Shown: positions 23,513 through 35,293 of the stretch, one piece after another
How positions within the stretch are numbered: position 1 is the first letter of the stretch
Layout of the letters: each line of letters starts with the position of its first letter
NCBI RefSeq assembly: GCF_030247185.1
Contig: NC_080570.1
Coordinates: 165,836,382 to 165,900,381, forward strand
Origin: Malaya genurostris
Lineage: Eukaryota; Arthropoda; Insecta; Diptera; Culicidae
Direction of reading: 5' to 3'
DNA: 64,000 nt
Position numbers and translations under genes: made by a program
The notes under the pieces: generated by a model
Told to the model about the DNA's origin: nothing
Databases searched by the model: none
Seen by the model: only the letters and a program-made list of their open reading frames with translations

Positions 23513-23562
23513 GTCGTTCTGATGCTTATCCTTTGAATCGCTGCAGGCCGAAAGTGAGACAT
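23509..23562 (-). promoter_or_regulatory. Short upstream ORF overlapping the LRR gene start
   Basis: An ATG at 23562-23560 opens a 17-codon frame in a different phase. It ends at TGA (23511-23509), which overlaps the ATG of residue 1 (23512-23510). If the mRNA leader includes this stretch, termination lies exactly on the main start, an arrangement that can favour reinitiation. The transcription start is unknown, so this is an inference. Confidence 0.4.
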
Positions 23563-26500
23563 CTTACCGAAACCAATTTTTGCTTATTGTAGGAACGAAT
23601 CGGTTTGCGCCGGTCACCACTCGTACGCCGTGAGGTACGACAACTTATTGGGATTTTTATTTTCAGTTGTTGACCTGGAGGAAAGTAAATACAGGAGAAG
23701 AAGAAGAAAAAAATCTATTGTCATAATAAATAAACTGCCACGTTGCATTTGTCGGTTTTGTAACAATATCGATTTCGCAGCAACCCGGAATATTGTAAGG
23801 CGATCGCAAACGATAACGATTCCCTAGCAAGCCTACGAGCTGAAACTAATGTTTTCGGAAAGAGGGTGAAATATAGAAAAAAATAATTTACAATTAGATG
23901 AAATTTACTGGAAAATAAAAACAAATCACCATCTTATTAGTCTAATGTACCCAAACTGGTTGAAAACCATTCGGGGTTTATTCGAATTCTAGGTGCATTC
24001 TGCTAAGAGTCCAAAACAAATGCACACGCTTAGAATCTAGGAAAAATATTGAGATACTTACAAAACCAGTTATGAGTAGAAGAGGTTGACAAGTTGTTTT
24101 TTTGGCTTTTTATTTTTCATTAAACTTCACCGAATTCTATGATTTTTTTTTTCAATTACCTTTCTGCAGAAATATCTAATCTTAGGTGCATCCACTTTAC
24201 ATTTATAAAAAATCGTGTAATCTATAACATGCTTTCACTGTTGATTCTGATATATGTTCTAGTCTTGGAACATGTCATTTCACGTGCTTGCGTGAAAAGC
24301 CGAATAGCTTTGCCACAGATTTAAAGACTTCTGGTAAAATCCAGTCATTTGACGTATTTCGTTTCCAATTCACAGTGATCCGGATCCACAATAGAGGTTT
24401 ACTTTCTTGCGTAAAAAACAACTTTGTAAATTGACTTTAAACATTTAAAATCGAGTTTTTTCAGTGTAGAAGTGGATTGGGAGTTTTTTCAATATATTTA
24501 ATCTAAAATTTTACTAACTTTGTGAAAACTACTCATACAACACTATTTTTGAAAGCATTTTCTATAGATTGCAAGAAAAAAATAATTTTTTTTTCGTTTG
24601 CCTCGACTTTAAATATAACAGTTTTGAAATGACCTGTTTTTGAACTAGTTTTGCCAATAACTTCAATTCAAAAAGCCCTATCGGAAAAGTCTTTATTTTC
24701 TCTAAAAAGTATCCATAGACACCAAAATACGAGAAGAAAAAAATGAAAATACTAGAGCAAAAAGACAGATTTTCTCAGGACCACCCTAAGTTGCCAGATT
24801 AAAATAGCTTCACTATTAAAACCACTATAGATATCATAGTGGCGTCTTCAGCAAAGTAGTTTCATATAAGTTGTTCTTTAATTTTGCCGAAAAACGTAAA
24901 CCTTTATCTCAACACGTTCGGAACATAATTTTCGGATGACCCTAAAGATAAGAACCACCCTAACACCGCCTGTATCCAAAGAAGGCTTCTTCGATCTTTT
25001 GTCCCGAAGATATCGCAGCTCTAATGTATAAGACTAGGCCACAAATATTTTTTCCCCTTAATTGTGAATCCGAACCACTGTGCAATTGCAGGGTTGTAAG
25101 ATTTTCACGCATTTCGCGTATCTCACGCGAAGTAACTGTTTCTTTTGAGAGAATGAGCGAACGCAATCTCGTTGTCAAAGAAGGGTAGCTTTAATTTCTT
25201 TCCAAAAGAAATTAAATTGAATGATTTTCACAAGAAGGAATGAAAATAAATTGCATTTTTTAAACCGATCACTGTTTTTATAATTTTTACGAATTTGTCT
25301 TCTTTGTGCTGTTTCAGTTGAGCTGAATTTCGCACCAAATCGTATTTGCAGTTGGCAACACTCTTTCAGATTTGAATGAAACTTTTTCGACATATAGACT
25401 TTATTATTACAAAACTCTTTTTTTCTTCCAAAATTGATCCAATTGTCTTTTGAAAATAACTAGACTTCTTTTTTACCAATTTTTCGTAAAAAAATACACT
25501 GAAATCTTTTTTAACGTGATTTTTTGTGTGGTTTTATTTTAGGCGGTTTTTTACACCGATTTTCGAAATTACGCGGTTTATTTTATGCGAATTTTCAATG
25601 TTATGAGGTTTTCTTTTTTTTCTTAGAAATTATACTGTATTTTCTTTTAATCAACTTTCTAGCAATTAGAAAAATTTCGACTTTTTTCAAAAGAATATCT
25701 TCTGAAATTTCTGAGATGGACAGTTTGAGAGTAAAAAAGTTTTTCTATCAAAAACTATTCCTTATCCAGACTTACATTTTTATCTAGTTTTTTTTTATCG
25801 AAAGCTAAATTAAACAGAAAGTGTGGGAAAATTTGCTAGTTCCCCGGTATTATCAGAATGAATCAGTGCTGGATAAGAAAATTTTTGTTAGAAAAACTTC
25901 TAAGAAAATTCAATTTTGAACAAAAACCAAAATTTCACAAAAAGCTAGACTGTTTTTGTTGACAATTTTTTGCATAAAAACTATTCTAGAAAAATGGCAA
26001 ATCCTATAAAAATTTTTGTGCTAGTGATATTCATAGAATGAGTTATATTTTTGAATGGAAAATATCGATCTTAAAAATTTCAAACCAAATTACAAAAGAT
26101 ACCATTCTTTATTTGATTGAAATTGTCCCAACATAGAACATTATTTTCCCTGCCATTCTTCCATATATAGTCAGATGAGCATTTTATGGGAAAAATAATG
26201 ACTTTCAGCTTAGTTTTCGGAGAAAAGACACTGGATAGGAAATTCAGTTTAAACAAGAAATAGTTTTTGTTAGAAAAATGAAGAGCTCTTGCAACATATG
26301 AGTGTTTAGTAGGAAACATAATCACTTATCTTGGGAAAAAACTTTATCAAAATTTAATAGGTTTTTTATTGTAATTCGATTTTAACTATTTAAAGTCATT
26401 TTTTCCAGTGTTGGACTCAATAAGGATTTTTTCGGTATTATTATTCCAAAATTTGACTGATTTTGTGAAAATCTCTAGTACAATTCTTTTCTGTAGGATT

Positions 26501-26810
26501 TGTCGTTTTTCCACTATGAGACTATTTGAACAAAATAATTGAAAAGTTTAGCTCTTTTCAACAGACAGTCGAGATTGTGACAAAGATTAGATTTCCATAA
26601 AGTTTCATTCAGATCTGAGAGGGTGCTACCAACATTTGTACGAGTAGGTGCAAGATTTGTCCAAGACATGTGGCAATAATGGAAAATTTTCCATTATACC
26701 TCAAGAGTCTGAGTGGAAGTAGCTAAGAATATGCATGACAAGGAACAGTTCCTAATAAACAATTACTTTTACCTAATTGTGAGTAGTTTGAAATACATGT
26801 GTTCTATTAA
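23563..26810. other. 5' flank of the LRR gene and spacer, no gene recognised
   Basis: The first few hundred bases upstream of the LRR gene (23563-23900) are less AT-rich and should contain its promoter and leader, but no core promoter element could be assigned with confidence. Beyond 23900 the sequence is AT-rich, with repeat fragments such as 'ggaccaccctaag' (24779) and 'agaaccaccctaacaccgcc' (24951). Short open frames have no signature. Confidence 0.4.
25496..25630. repeat. Decayed relative of the 20897 MITE
   Basis: It begins with 'cactgaaatcttttttaacg', followed by the same succession of words as 20897-21022 (aggcgg, cgattttcgaaattacgcgg, ttatgcgaattttcaatgttatg). The right-hand inverted end is missing, so this copy is truncated. 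Confidence 0.55.
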
Positions 26811-26814
26811 AAAA

Positions 26815-27095
26815 ACTAGTTCTCGAGAGCCGTTCGCTCGTTCGTTTTTTTTTTTCATAGTTAGTTTACTTGTTGAATGACTAACCGAGATCCCAATTAC
26901 AAGAGTTTTCGTAGTTTTCTTTATAAAACTGTTTTGTAAACTGTTTTGTTATCGAAAAAGATTGAGTGAGCAAAAAAAAAAAGGTCCACGACATTGAACT
27001 GAAGAACTACCGTTCTCAAAAAAAGAACTATTGGTCATTCATTCTTTCAAAAGAACTAGTTCTTTTGAACCGTTCGCGAACGAACTGCCCATTTC
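26815..27095. repeat. Inverted 'ctagttctcgagagccgttcg' repeat
   Basis: 'actagttctcgagagccgtt' with 'cgctcgttcg' at 26816-26845 has decayed related text at 27049-27085 ('ctagttcttttgaaccgttc', 'gcgaacgaactg'), partly palindromic in itself. Probably a short MITE family. Confidence 0.4.
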
Positions 27096-29690
27096 TAGTC
27101 TCTACCGATCCCCTCATGCCAAAACAATAGCAGGCTGTGTTTTCTCATCGGCCAACGACCGTCTGTCATTCGTTTCGGATTCATAGTGAATTATCGTAGT
27201 TGGCTGCGCTAAATATTCGATTCAACAGCGCGCTTGCAACTAGAACTGTGCACCGATAAAAAAAAACATCAATGTTTGTAGCGTGGAAGCAGTTTCGCCC
27301 GTTGGTCCGATGAACGTCCGAATAAACGAGTCCAACGAGAGAACGATTCAGAACTTTCGTTTATCGATTTTAAAACAGATTATTGAATCGCGTGCCATTT
27401 TTTTTTGTTCAACTTGCCTCAAAGTCAACTTGCCGACATGACACACAACATGTTCAAGAAAAATATTAATTAAACGTCAGTTTATTCATGATAAAATTTA
27501 TTCCTTCTGAACAAAAAAAAAGTTCTGAAACTATCTTGAATTTTCAATCATTAAAACATAGATTTAACGCAGCTTCATACCGACGGTAAAAACGTTCGAT
27601 GCAAATTGTTCATTTGTAATTTTGGATGTTTCTTCGAAAATAATATGGAAGTCACAAATTAAAATTTTTTAATTAACAGAATCAATAATAATAAGTACTT
27701 TTCTTCTATACTACCAAATTTCTACCAAAAATTCTCTTTCCTGTAATTTTTTAAAGGTTGCGAATGTATGCAACTTCTACCGAATTCCTCAAACCTGCGA
27801 CCTTAGTTAATTAGTGTACTCTTTTTACAAGTCGAATTTGCAAGTGATTGTAAACCTTTTCTATAAAAGAAAGCCAAAAATGTGTAGTTTAATAAATAGT
27901 ATTCTTTTATATGCTTTGCAAACATGATTTGGACCAAATAATTCAATTTTAAACAATATTGATATTAATAAACATCCATGTGATCTAAAACATATTTTCG
28001 CTACGGTACCCCTCCGGGACGTCTCTAACTTCACGGCGACGTGGCGTCCGGCGCACAGATCTACAATGGCTGTTGTGACCAATTTATCCGAAACCTCTAG
28101 CTATTGATTCTAGCAGTTTAAGTGTGTGGATCTGAATTTTAAAACAAATGTTACACGTTTCCTCTGTTGTAAAATACCTCACAAAGTAGTGCTAATTTTC
28201 ATGTTTTCCTCGTTTTCGGTAGACCGCGGCTGCACACGATGCCGTATCTAGCCGCAGAAAATCGAAACTAAACGTCGCATGGCCTACTGTGATACCAGAA
28301 AAAAATAAACGCTGACAGCATCGTAGACAGCTTCTGTCAAACAATCTGGGCTGTACAAGTGAATTGGTCGAAGGTAGATTTTTCAAATCGATAGGAATTT
28401 TATAGCTGAACATATTCCGTCCCGTTCGTCAGCACGAAGTGAACAGCACGAGAGCAAAATGTAGGTCAGATCCATTTATTTCGGGCCGGAGAATGTGTGA
28501 GAATACCGAACAATAATCGGCTAAATAGCTTAAGAATAATGTTGATCCGATAGAAGTGGTTTAGTCGAGACAAATTGTAAGTAATCTAATTTTACACCAA
28601 AATAAAAAAAACGTTGAAAAACCACAAATTATGCGGCTATGGAAATTTATAGGAGAAAGTTGCTTTCTGCTGCTGGCGCTAGACTTTCACGGGATTACTT
28701 ATTTGGCAGCTTCAACTTATTAGAAATGGCACTTAAGAAAAATCAACACTTTGGTAAAGATAACATCAACATGAAACGCCTCCGGTGCTGATCGATCTTC
28801 TTCGGATTTCAAACAAAACACAAACCTGCGAACGGACGGACGATAAATTTTGCTTGCTTTCAAGCCATGAATCGAGTTTCTTCGCCTGAGTTGGTCTTAT
28901 CTTTCGGAACGAAAAATTACAAACAACAATGACTTTTCCAAGTATTCGGTTATTCTCCGCTCCGTGATTGTATTAAGCCCCGCGCTGTCAGGATAAGACA
29001 TAAATTCGACTAGGTTCGTTTACAAAATGTATCATCAAAACACCATTCAATGAAGATTACTCCTTTAGAATCTGCACTTAAACACACTGAACGGACATCG
29101 ACTTAGTGATTTCAATGTGTCATCACGTTGCAATTCGCCTACAGAGGCGCTTTAAGCAGACCAGCATTCGCCCTTGGGCACTTGTGTTCGCCCTTGCGTA
29201 CAATGATACATTATGCATGCAAAATCGTACGCAACTTTTTATAAAAGCGTATACAGTGAGGTCACTTTTTACGCTCGACATATTCCCATACTAGTATAAA
29301 GATGTGTTCTACATCAATACTTTCATTTTAGCATTACGTGAGTCATAATTGAATGTGTTAGTTACGGTGCAAACTTTGTCTATTTCCATGTTCCTAAATC
29401 TGATGCTTTTGGTATGAAAAAGATAATTCAATTAATTCTTTATGATGAACTGTAGCACTGAAAAGTGCTTTGAATTGTCACGACCAACAGAATCTGCATT
29501 TACATCCGAGATGGTTTTTGGCGTGTACACTGATGACTTCAGCTGGCAGCCTTCTGGTGTAGTAACGCTGTGTGCTCGGCCTGATGTTACCCTCGTGTGT
29601 GTCTTGCTTCTATAACCGTTGCTCACAAAATGATAGAAAAAGTGAAATATTCTTTTATATCGCTGGTGGAGCAGCACAAATTTTATTCTA
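27096..29690. other. Intergenic, no gene recognised
   Basis: Mixed AT-rich DNA with two less AT-rich patches (about 28000-28080 and 28200-28440). None of the short frames has a recognisable family or splice-supported extension. Confidence 0.35.
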
Positions 29691-30180
29691 TTCCTCAGAA
29701 CACGTTCTGACGAAACATTCCATGCGTGACTTTTTTGTGAATCATAGGCGTTACGAAGCGTTACATGCTTTACTATTTTGTAATTTATAGGCATTATGAA
29801 TCGTTACTTTTTAGTAAGGTTTATTCTTACGAAGCGTTACTTTTTTGTAATTTATATGCATTACGAAGCGTTATATGCGTTACTTTTTTGTAAAATATAG
29901 GCATTACTAAAAATCATGAAACATTACATACGTGGCTTTTATGTGAGTCATAGGCGTTACGGAGCGTTACATGCGTTATTTTTATTGTTATAGGCGTTAC
30001 AATTCGTTAAATGTGTAATTTTCTTGTAAGTTTAAGGTGTTACAAAACGTTACATGCGTTACATTTCGAGGCATTACATCCGTTACTCTTTTGTAAGTTT
30101 TGTGTGTTAGGAAGCGTTACATGTGTTACTTTTTGTAGGTTATAGGTGTCAAAAAGCGTTACAAAAGTTTCGGCATCACA
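29690..30180. repeat. Degenerate minisatellite 'ataggcgttacgaagcgttacatgcgttacttttttgtaa'
   Basis: A unit of about 40-75 bp is repeated imperfectly. 'gaagcgttac' recurs near 29755, 29837 and 30112, with variants (gagcgttac, aaacgttac) between them. 'ttttttgtaa' and '(a)taggc(a/g)ttac' recur throughout. It lies just upstream of the Jockey element. Confidence 0.75.
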
Positions 30181-30490
30181 ATTTTAACGCATTGAAGAGT
30201 CACTTATTGGCAAAATCTACTGGAAATGTAAAAATTATGAAATGAATAGAAATGATCCTACAACGAGGGAAATGAGCAATAATATTATTGAAGTGAATCA
30301 ATTGTTCTATTCTATCCATGAAGGAATTGATTCTTTTCTTGTTATGATAGTATTCAGTAAATTGAAATGCCATTTCACATGATTGAACGGTTTCAATATT
30401 TTAAATGTTACCAACCCAGATGGGGAGGCACCACTGCCGCAGGATTACGCACATACGAAAGACGAACGCAAGCGCAATTCGAGTACATGT

Positions 30491-30505
30491 TTGGCTGAAT
30501 TCATT
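30491..30505. repeat. Target-site duplication (3' side) of the Jockey element
   Basis: 'ttggctgaattcatt' is identical to 35279-35293 on the other side of the retrotransposon. It abuts the T-run that is the poly(A) tail of the minus-strand element. Confidence 0.88.
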
Positions 30506-30599
30506 TTTTTTTAAATAACTATTTATTGGAATATGAGTTAAAATTAAATTATTAAGATTTAAATTGGGTGTTCAGCCACAAGTGGTGACTTTTCAGCCC

Positions 30600-30716
<117 letters not shown>

Positions 30717-30836
30717 TTGGTTATTACCATAAGGGCATTATTTGTTTCCGCAGTTCTGAGATTTTTGTGTAGGGAAAATTCTAAACCTACTTGTATTGTG
30801 TAATGGGGAAAAGAAACTTATATACTAACTTACTAA

Positions 30837-33272
30837 CTAATACAGAGAGCGAATCGATTCAATTGAAGATTGCATCGATTTTTGTCGGAATTTGCTTATA
30901 ATATTATGTGACATTACATCTAATGGTTCTTTATTTGTGAGTCTGTGTAACTGATTTGTACTAAACCAGGGAGGACGCTTTAAAATCATTTTCACAATTT
31001 TATTCTGAATCCTTTGAAGCGTTTTCTTCCTGGTGGAATAACAACTCGACCAAATTGGTACTGCATAAGGCATGGCTGGTCTGAAAATTTGTTTATAAAT
31101 TAACAATTTGTTTTTTAGACTGAGCTTAGAATTTCTGTTTATGAGAGGATATAAACATTTAATATATTTATTACACTTTGCCTGGATTCTTTCAATGTGA
31201 TCCGTAAAAGTGAGTTTTTTATCATACGTTAAACCTAAGTATTTAGCTTGATCAGACCATGTCAATTCCAAGCCATTCAATTTGAGAATGTGATTATTGT
31301 TTGGTTTAGGAAAAGAAGCTCTCGGCTTATGAGGAAAGATAATTAATTGCGTTTTTGCTACATTTGGTTTAATTTTCCATTTTGACAAATAATCACTGAA
31401 AATATTTAAATTTCTTTGTAGGCGACTGCAGATCACTCTTAGATTTCTACCTGTGGCTAACAGACTTGTGTCGTCAAAGAATAGTGATTTCTGACAACCA
31501 ACGGGTAGATTTGGAAGATCAGAAGTGAAAATATTATACAAGATTGGAACTACGCTCGAACCCTGCGGAACACCTGCTCGTACGAGTAGCAATTCAGATT
31601 TACAATTCTGATAGCTAACCTGAAGAGTACGATCAGTTAAATAATTTTGAATCATTTTGATCAAATAAATAGGAAACCGGAAATCAGACATTTTTGCTAT
31701 TAAACCTTTGTGCCAAACACTGTCGAATGCTTTTTCTATGTCTAGAAGAGCAACTCCAGTGGATAACCCAGAAGATTTATTTAATTTTATCATGTTCGTT
31801 ACTCTGACAAGTTGATGAGTAGTTGAATGTTCATGACGAAATCCAAACTGTTCTGGTAAAAAAATTGAATTCTCATTTATATGACACATCATTCTCAACA
31901 AGATATTTTTTTCAAAAAGTTTACTGATAGAAGAAAGTAAGCTAATTGGTCGATAACTTGATGTTTCTGCTGGATTTTTATCAGGTTTCAGGATAGGAAT
32001 TACTTTGGCGTTTTTCCATCTTTTTGGGAAGTAAGCTAATGAAAAACACTTGTTGAAAATTTTAACCAGGAGTCTCAAGGCAACATCGGGAAGATTTTTA
32101 ATAAGAATATTAAAAATTCCATCATTACCAGGAGCCTTCATGTTTTTGAGTTTCCTAATAATTGATTTGATTTCGTCAAAATTCGTCTCAATAATGTCAT
32201 CGTGTGATAACACTTGGGTTGAAATATGCTCATATTTCAGTGAGACTTCATTTTCAATAGGACTCACAACGTTCAAATTAAAATTGTGTACACTCTCGAA
32301 CTGCTGAGCAAGTTTTTGAGCTCTTTCGCCATTTGTAAGAAGTATTTGATTTCCTTCCTTGAGAGCAGGAATTGGTTTCTGAGGTTTCTTAAGAACCTTA
32401 GAAAGTTTCCAGAAAGGTTTAGAATATGGTTTAATTTTTTCAACTTCATTAGCGAAATTTTCATTTCGCAAAACAGTAAATCTATGTTTAATTTCTTTTT
32501 GTTCATGATCCACATGATTTTCAATGTGAGATCTGTAATCCAACCAATTAGCTCTATGATAGTTGAAAATAGAACTAATTGGATTAATTATAGCTTCGTT
32601 GGAAAGTCTGAATGTTACAGGAAGATTATCTGAGTCAAAGTCAGCATGAGTAATCGGTTCACTACAAATGTGACTTTGATCTGTTAGAACCAGATCAATT
32701 GTAGACGAGTTTTTCACGGAAGAGAAACAAGTCGGATTACTGGGATGAAGAACTGTGAAGTTACCAGCTGAGAGTTGATTATGAAGTATTTTACCATTAC
32801 TGTTATTTTGCCTACAATTCCACTGGACATGCTTAGCATTTAAGTCCCCTATTACGAAAAATTTCGATCGATATCTTGTGAGTTTTTGCAAATCGCCTTT
32901 AAAGAAATTTAATTGTTCGCCGGTGCATTGGAATGGCAAATATGCTCCAGCGATGAAATAAATTCCATGAATGGTTTCAACTTCGATTCCCAAGCTTTCA
33001 ATAACTTTAGTATTGAAAGAAGGTAAAATTCGATGTTTAATTTGCCGTTGGACAAAAATGGCAACTCCACCACCCATTCCAGTAAACCTGTCAAATCGAT
33101 GAACCACATAATGTGGATTACTTTTCAATTTGACATTTGGTTTAAGAAAGGTTTCTGTCACAATGGCAATATGGATTTTGTGAACTTCGAGAAAATTATA
33201 AACTTCATCTTCACTCGATTTCAAAGATCGAGCATTCCAATTTAAAATATTTAAATAATTATTTAACATCAC
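30837..33272 (-). CDS. Jockey-clade ORF2: endonuclease + reverse transcriptase
   Basis: 811 residues without a stop. The AP-like endonuclease spans about 7-225, with 'NWNARSL' (10-16), 'ETFLKP' (40-45), 'GDLNAKH' (142-148) and 'IDLVLTD' (192-198). Its last motif is SDN (214-216) where the family has SDH, so the catalytic His is replaced. Reverse transcriptase spans about 375-680, with 'SYRPISLLSSISKLFEK', 'LLDIEKAFDSVWH' and 'AGVPQGS'. The catalytic box reads FFDD (598-601) where FADD or YADD is usual, and the residues after GVPQGS also deviate. It would nick target DNA and copy RNA by target-primed reverse transcription. The frame is young, but both active sites look damaged. Confidence 0.93.
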   Translation of the reverse strand: MMLNNYLNILNWNARSLKSSEDEVYNFLEVHKIHIAIVTETFLKPNVKLKSNPHYVVHRFDRFTGMGGGVAIFVQRQIKHRILPSFNTKVIESLGIEVETIHGIYFIAGAYLPFQCTGEQLNFFKGDLQKLTRYRSKFFVIGDLNAKHVQWNCRQNNSNGKILHNQLSAGNFTVLHPSNPTCFSSVKNSSTIDLVLTDQSHICSEPITHADFDSDNLPVTFRLSNEAIINPISSIFNYHRANWLDYRSHIENHVDHEQKEIKHRFTVLRNENFANEVEKIKPYSKPFWKLSKVLKKPQKPIPALKEGNQILLTNGERAQKLAQQFESVHNFNLNVVSPIENEVSLKYEHISTQVLSHDDIIETNFDEIKSIIRKLKNMKAPGNDGIFNILIKNLPDVALRLLVKIFNKCFSLAYFPKRWKNAKVIPILKPDKNPAETSSYRPISLLSSISKLFEKNILLRMMCHINENSIFLPEQFGFRHEHSTTHQLVRVTNMIKLNKSSGLSTGVALLDIEKAFDSVWHKGLIAKMSDFRFPIYLIKMIQNYLTDRTLQVSYQNCKSELLLVRAGVPQGSSVVPILYNIFTSDLPNLPVGCQKSLFFDDTSLLATGRNLRVICSRLQRNLNIFSDYLSKWKIKPNVAKTQLIIFPHKPRASFPKPNNNHILKLNGLELTWSDQAKYLGLTYDKKLTFTDHIERIQAKCNKYIKCLYPLINRNSKLSLKNKLLIYKQIFRPAMPYAVPIWSSCYSTRKKTLQRIQNKIVKMILKRPPWFSTNQLHRLTNKEPLDVMSHNIISKFRQKSMQSSIESIRSLY

Positions 33273-34977
33273 TGTTAAATTTTAAATTCATTATAATATT
33301 ATTTGCAAATTTCCATCCGATTTGAAATGCTTCAAAAAGTGATGAAATCGAATTCATTTGGATGATCATTTGAAAAAGTTGATCTTGTAGGTAGATCATT
33401 TTATTTTCAGTTATATCGCCTAAATCGACTTCATTTAAAGAAGCGAATGGCATTGAAGGAATATTTGTAGGTAGACTGCCATTAGAAAAAGATGATTTGG
33501 CCGGTCTACCTATTAATAAATTGTTTTCGTTAGAAGATGGACTGCAAGGCGGTCCTGTGTTTTGATTATTTACATTAGAAGAAATAGGTGGTAGATTTCT
33601 ACCTAATATACCAGCATAACTGACATTAGAAGAAGATGATGACGAGGTCGATCTACCTGTCAATAAATTGTTTTCGTTAGAAGACGAATTAGCAGGCGTG
33701 CCTGTTTTTTGTTTTAAATTCGAAGAAATAGGTGCCTTAGAAGAATTAGGCGTGGCATTTGTAACGGTTTTTTGATTTTCAGGTATGTTCTGTAAATTTA
33801 AGGTCGTTTATTTGACTTGTCTAAGTGAACGAGCGTTTAAAATTTTTTCCCTGACAGGACATTTAAAATAATTGGATTTATGATTTCCATTGCAATTTGA
33901 ACATGAAAATTTATCAGTGGTTTCATTCATTGGACAAATGTCTTTCGAATGCGATTTACCACAATTCAAACACCGTATATCCATATGACAATTTTTGGTT
34001 CCATGACCGAAGCCTTGGCAACGACGACATTGCGTTAAGTTTGCAATATGATCATGCCGTTTATAATGTTCCCAATGAATTTTATTGTGGGAAATGAAAC
34101 GTACTTTTTCTAAAGTTTTCAAATTGTTTACATCACTTCGATTGAAGTGTATTAGGTAAAGTTCATGGGAAATTCCAGAGCGTGGTTTAGAAGTACCATT
34201 CGCTCTTTTTTTCATAAGTAGTACTTGGGAAGGGGCAAAACCAAGCAATTCTTTGATTTCATTTTTAATTTCATCAATACTTTGATCATTTGATAAGCCT
34301 TTCAAGACAGCCTTGAAGGGTTTGTCTGATTTTATATCATATGAATAAAATTTATGAAGTTTCTCGGACAAATATCGGATAAGACGTTCATAATCTTCCA
34401 ATCCATCAACCAAGACTCGACATTCTCCTCCTTTTTTTTGTTTCGGTTATAGAGATTTTAACCTTAAGGTCATTCGCCTCTTCGGGCCAGAAAAACTTTC
34501 TGACCCTATGTGCGGGGTTGGGAATCGAACCCAGGTGAGCTGCGTGAAAGGCATCGACTTACCCATTACGCTACACCCGTCCCCACATTCTCCTCTTCAT
34601 CCGATTTGAAATGAGACTTTTACTTCCGGGAGAAAAGTAGAAAGCTCAGTACGGAATGCTTTGAAGTCGGAAATCATCACCGTCACTGGTGGCATAGATT
34701 GATGTTTCTTCCCAGAACGACAAGCGTCCATTTTGGGAATTTTTGAAGAATTTTCTTCTATGTCGCTACAATCGGATTCAGGAAGAATCTCGTAAATATT
34801 GTTAGACGGCATAGGATCAGCGGAAGGGAAATCCGTCCGTTGTCTTTTATTTTTACGTTCAGATTCTATAAGATCGTGAATGTCATTGGAAAAATGTTGA
34901 ATAACGGATTGTGATTTATTCCGTATTGAATTATTTTTAGCCTTAGGCTTGTTGCCTTTCCGATTGGACGCAGGCAT
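33259..34977 (-). pseudogene. Jockey-clade ORF1 (Gag-like, zinc knuckles), interrupted
   Basis: It starts at the ATG 34977 with a basic, Ser/Asn-rich N-terminus, open to about 34597, where SINE DNA brings a stop. After the SINE (34420-34584 including one target copy, 165 nt, a multiple of three) the same frame resumes and encodes three CCHC zinc knuckles near 34025-33870 ('CRRCQGFGHGTKNC', 'CLNCGKSHSKDIC', 'CSNCNGNHKSNYFKC'). An in-frame TAA at 33810-33808 interrupts it again. The frame then runs Ser/Asn-rich to 33259, overlapping the ORF2 start by 14 nt. ORF1 proteins of this clade coat the element RNA. Confidence 0.88.
34431..34584 (-). mobile_element. tRNA-derived SINE inserted in the Jockey ORF1
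   Basis: On the minus strand the insert starts 'ggggacgggtgtagcgtaat' and holds a box A-like 'tagcgtaatggg' and a perfect box B 'ggttcgattcc', the RNA polymerase III promoter of a tRNA-like head. A non-tRNA body and a short A-run tail follow. An 11-bp duplication 'acattctcctc' flanks it (34420-34430 and 34585-34595). It depends on a LINE for movement and postdates the Jockey insertion or its source copy. Confidence 0.9.
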
Positions 34978-35278
34978 TTTTGAAATGAATGGAATTTTAA
35001 ATTTTGAATAATAGTTCTTTGAATAGCTAGCCTTTAAAAAGGCTGATTAATTTCTTAGTCACTCTAATATCACTCTTTGTATCACTTAGTCACTCTAATA
35101 TCACTCTTTGTATAGCCTTGGCTGACTAATTGTTAGTCTTTAAAAAGACTGTTAGTGATTCAGGTAGCCTTGAAAAAGACTGAAGCCCTGAATCAATGAA
35201 ACTCTAGGTAGCCCGAAAAAATTTCCAGGAGCCAAGAGCTATATGCGTGCGGTGCGAACGACTGTTCAACACCGACTG

Positions 35279-35293
35279 TTGGCTGAATTCATT
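35279..35293. repeat. Target-site duplication (5' side) of the Jockey element
   Basis: 'ttggctgaattcatt' is identical to 30491-30505. Confidence 0.88.

Noticed and set aside
34500..34584. A possible tRNA gene (box A and perfect box B)
   Set aside because: No cloverleaf acceptor stem can be closed. The tRNA-like head continues into a body with A-run tail and has an 11-bp target duplication, so it is a SINE.
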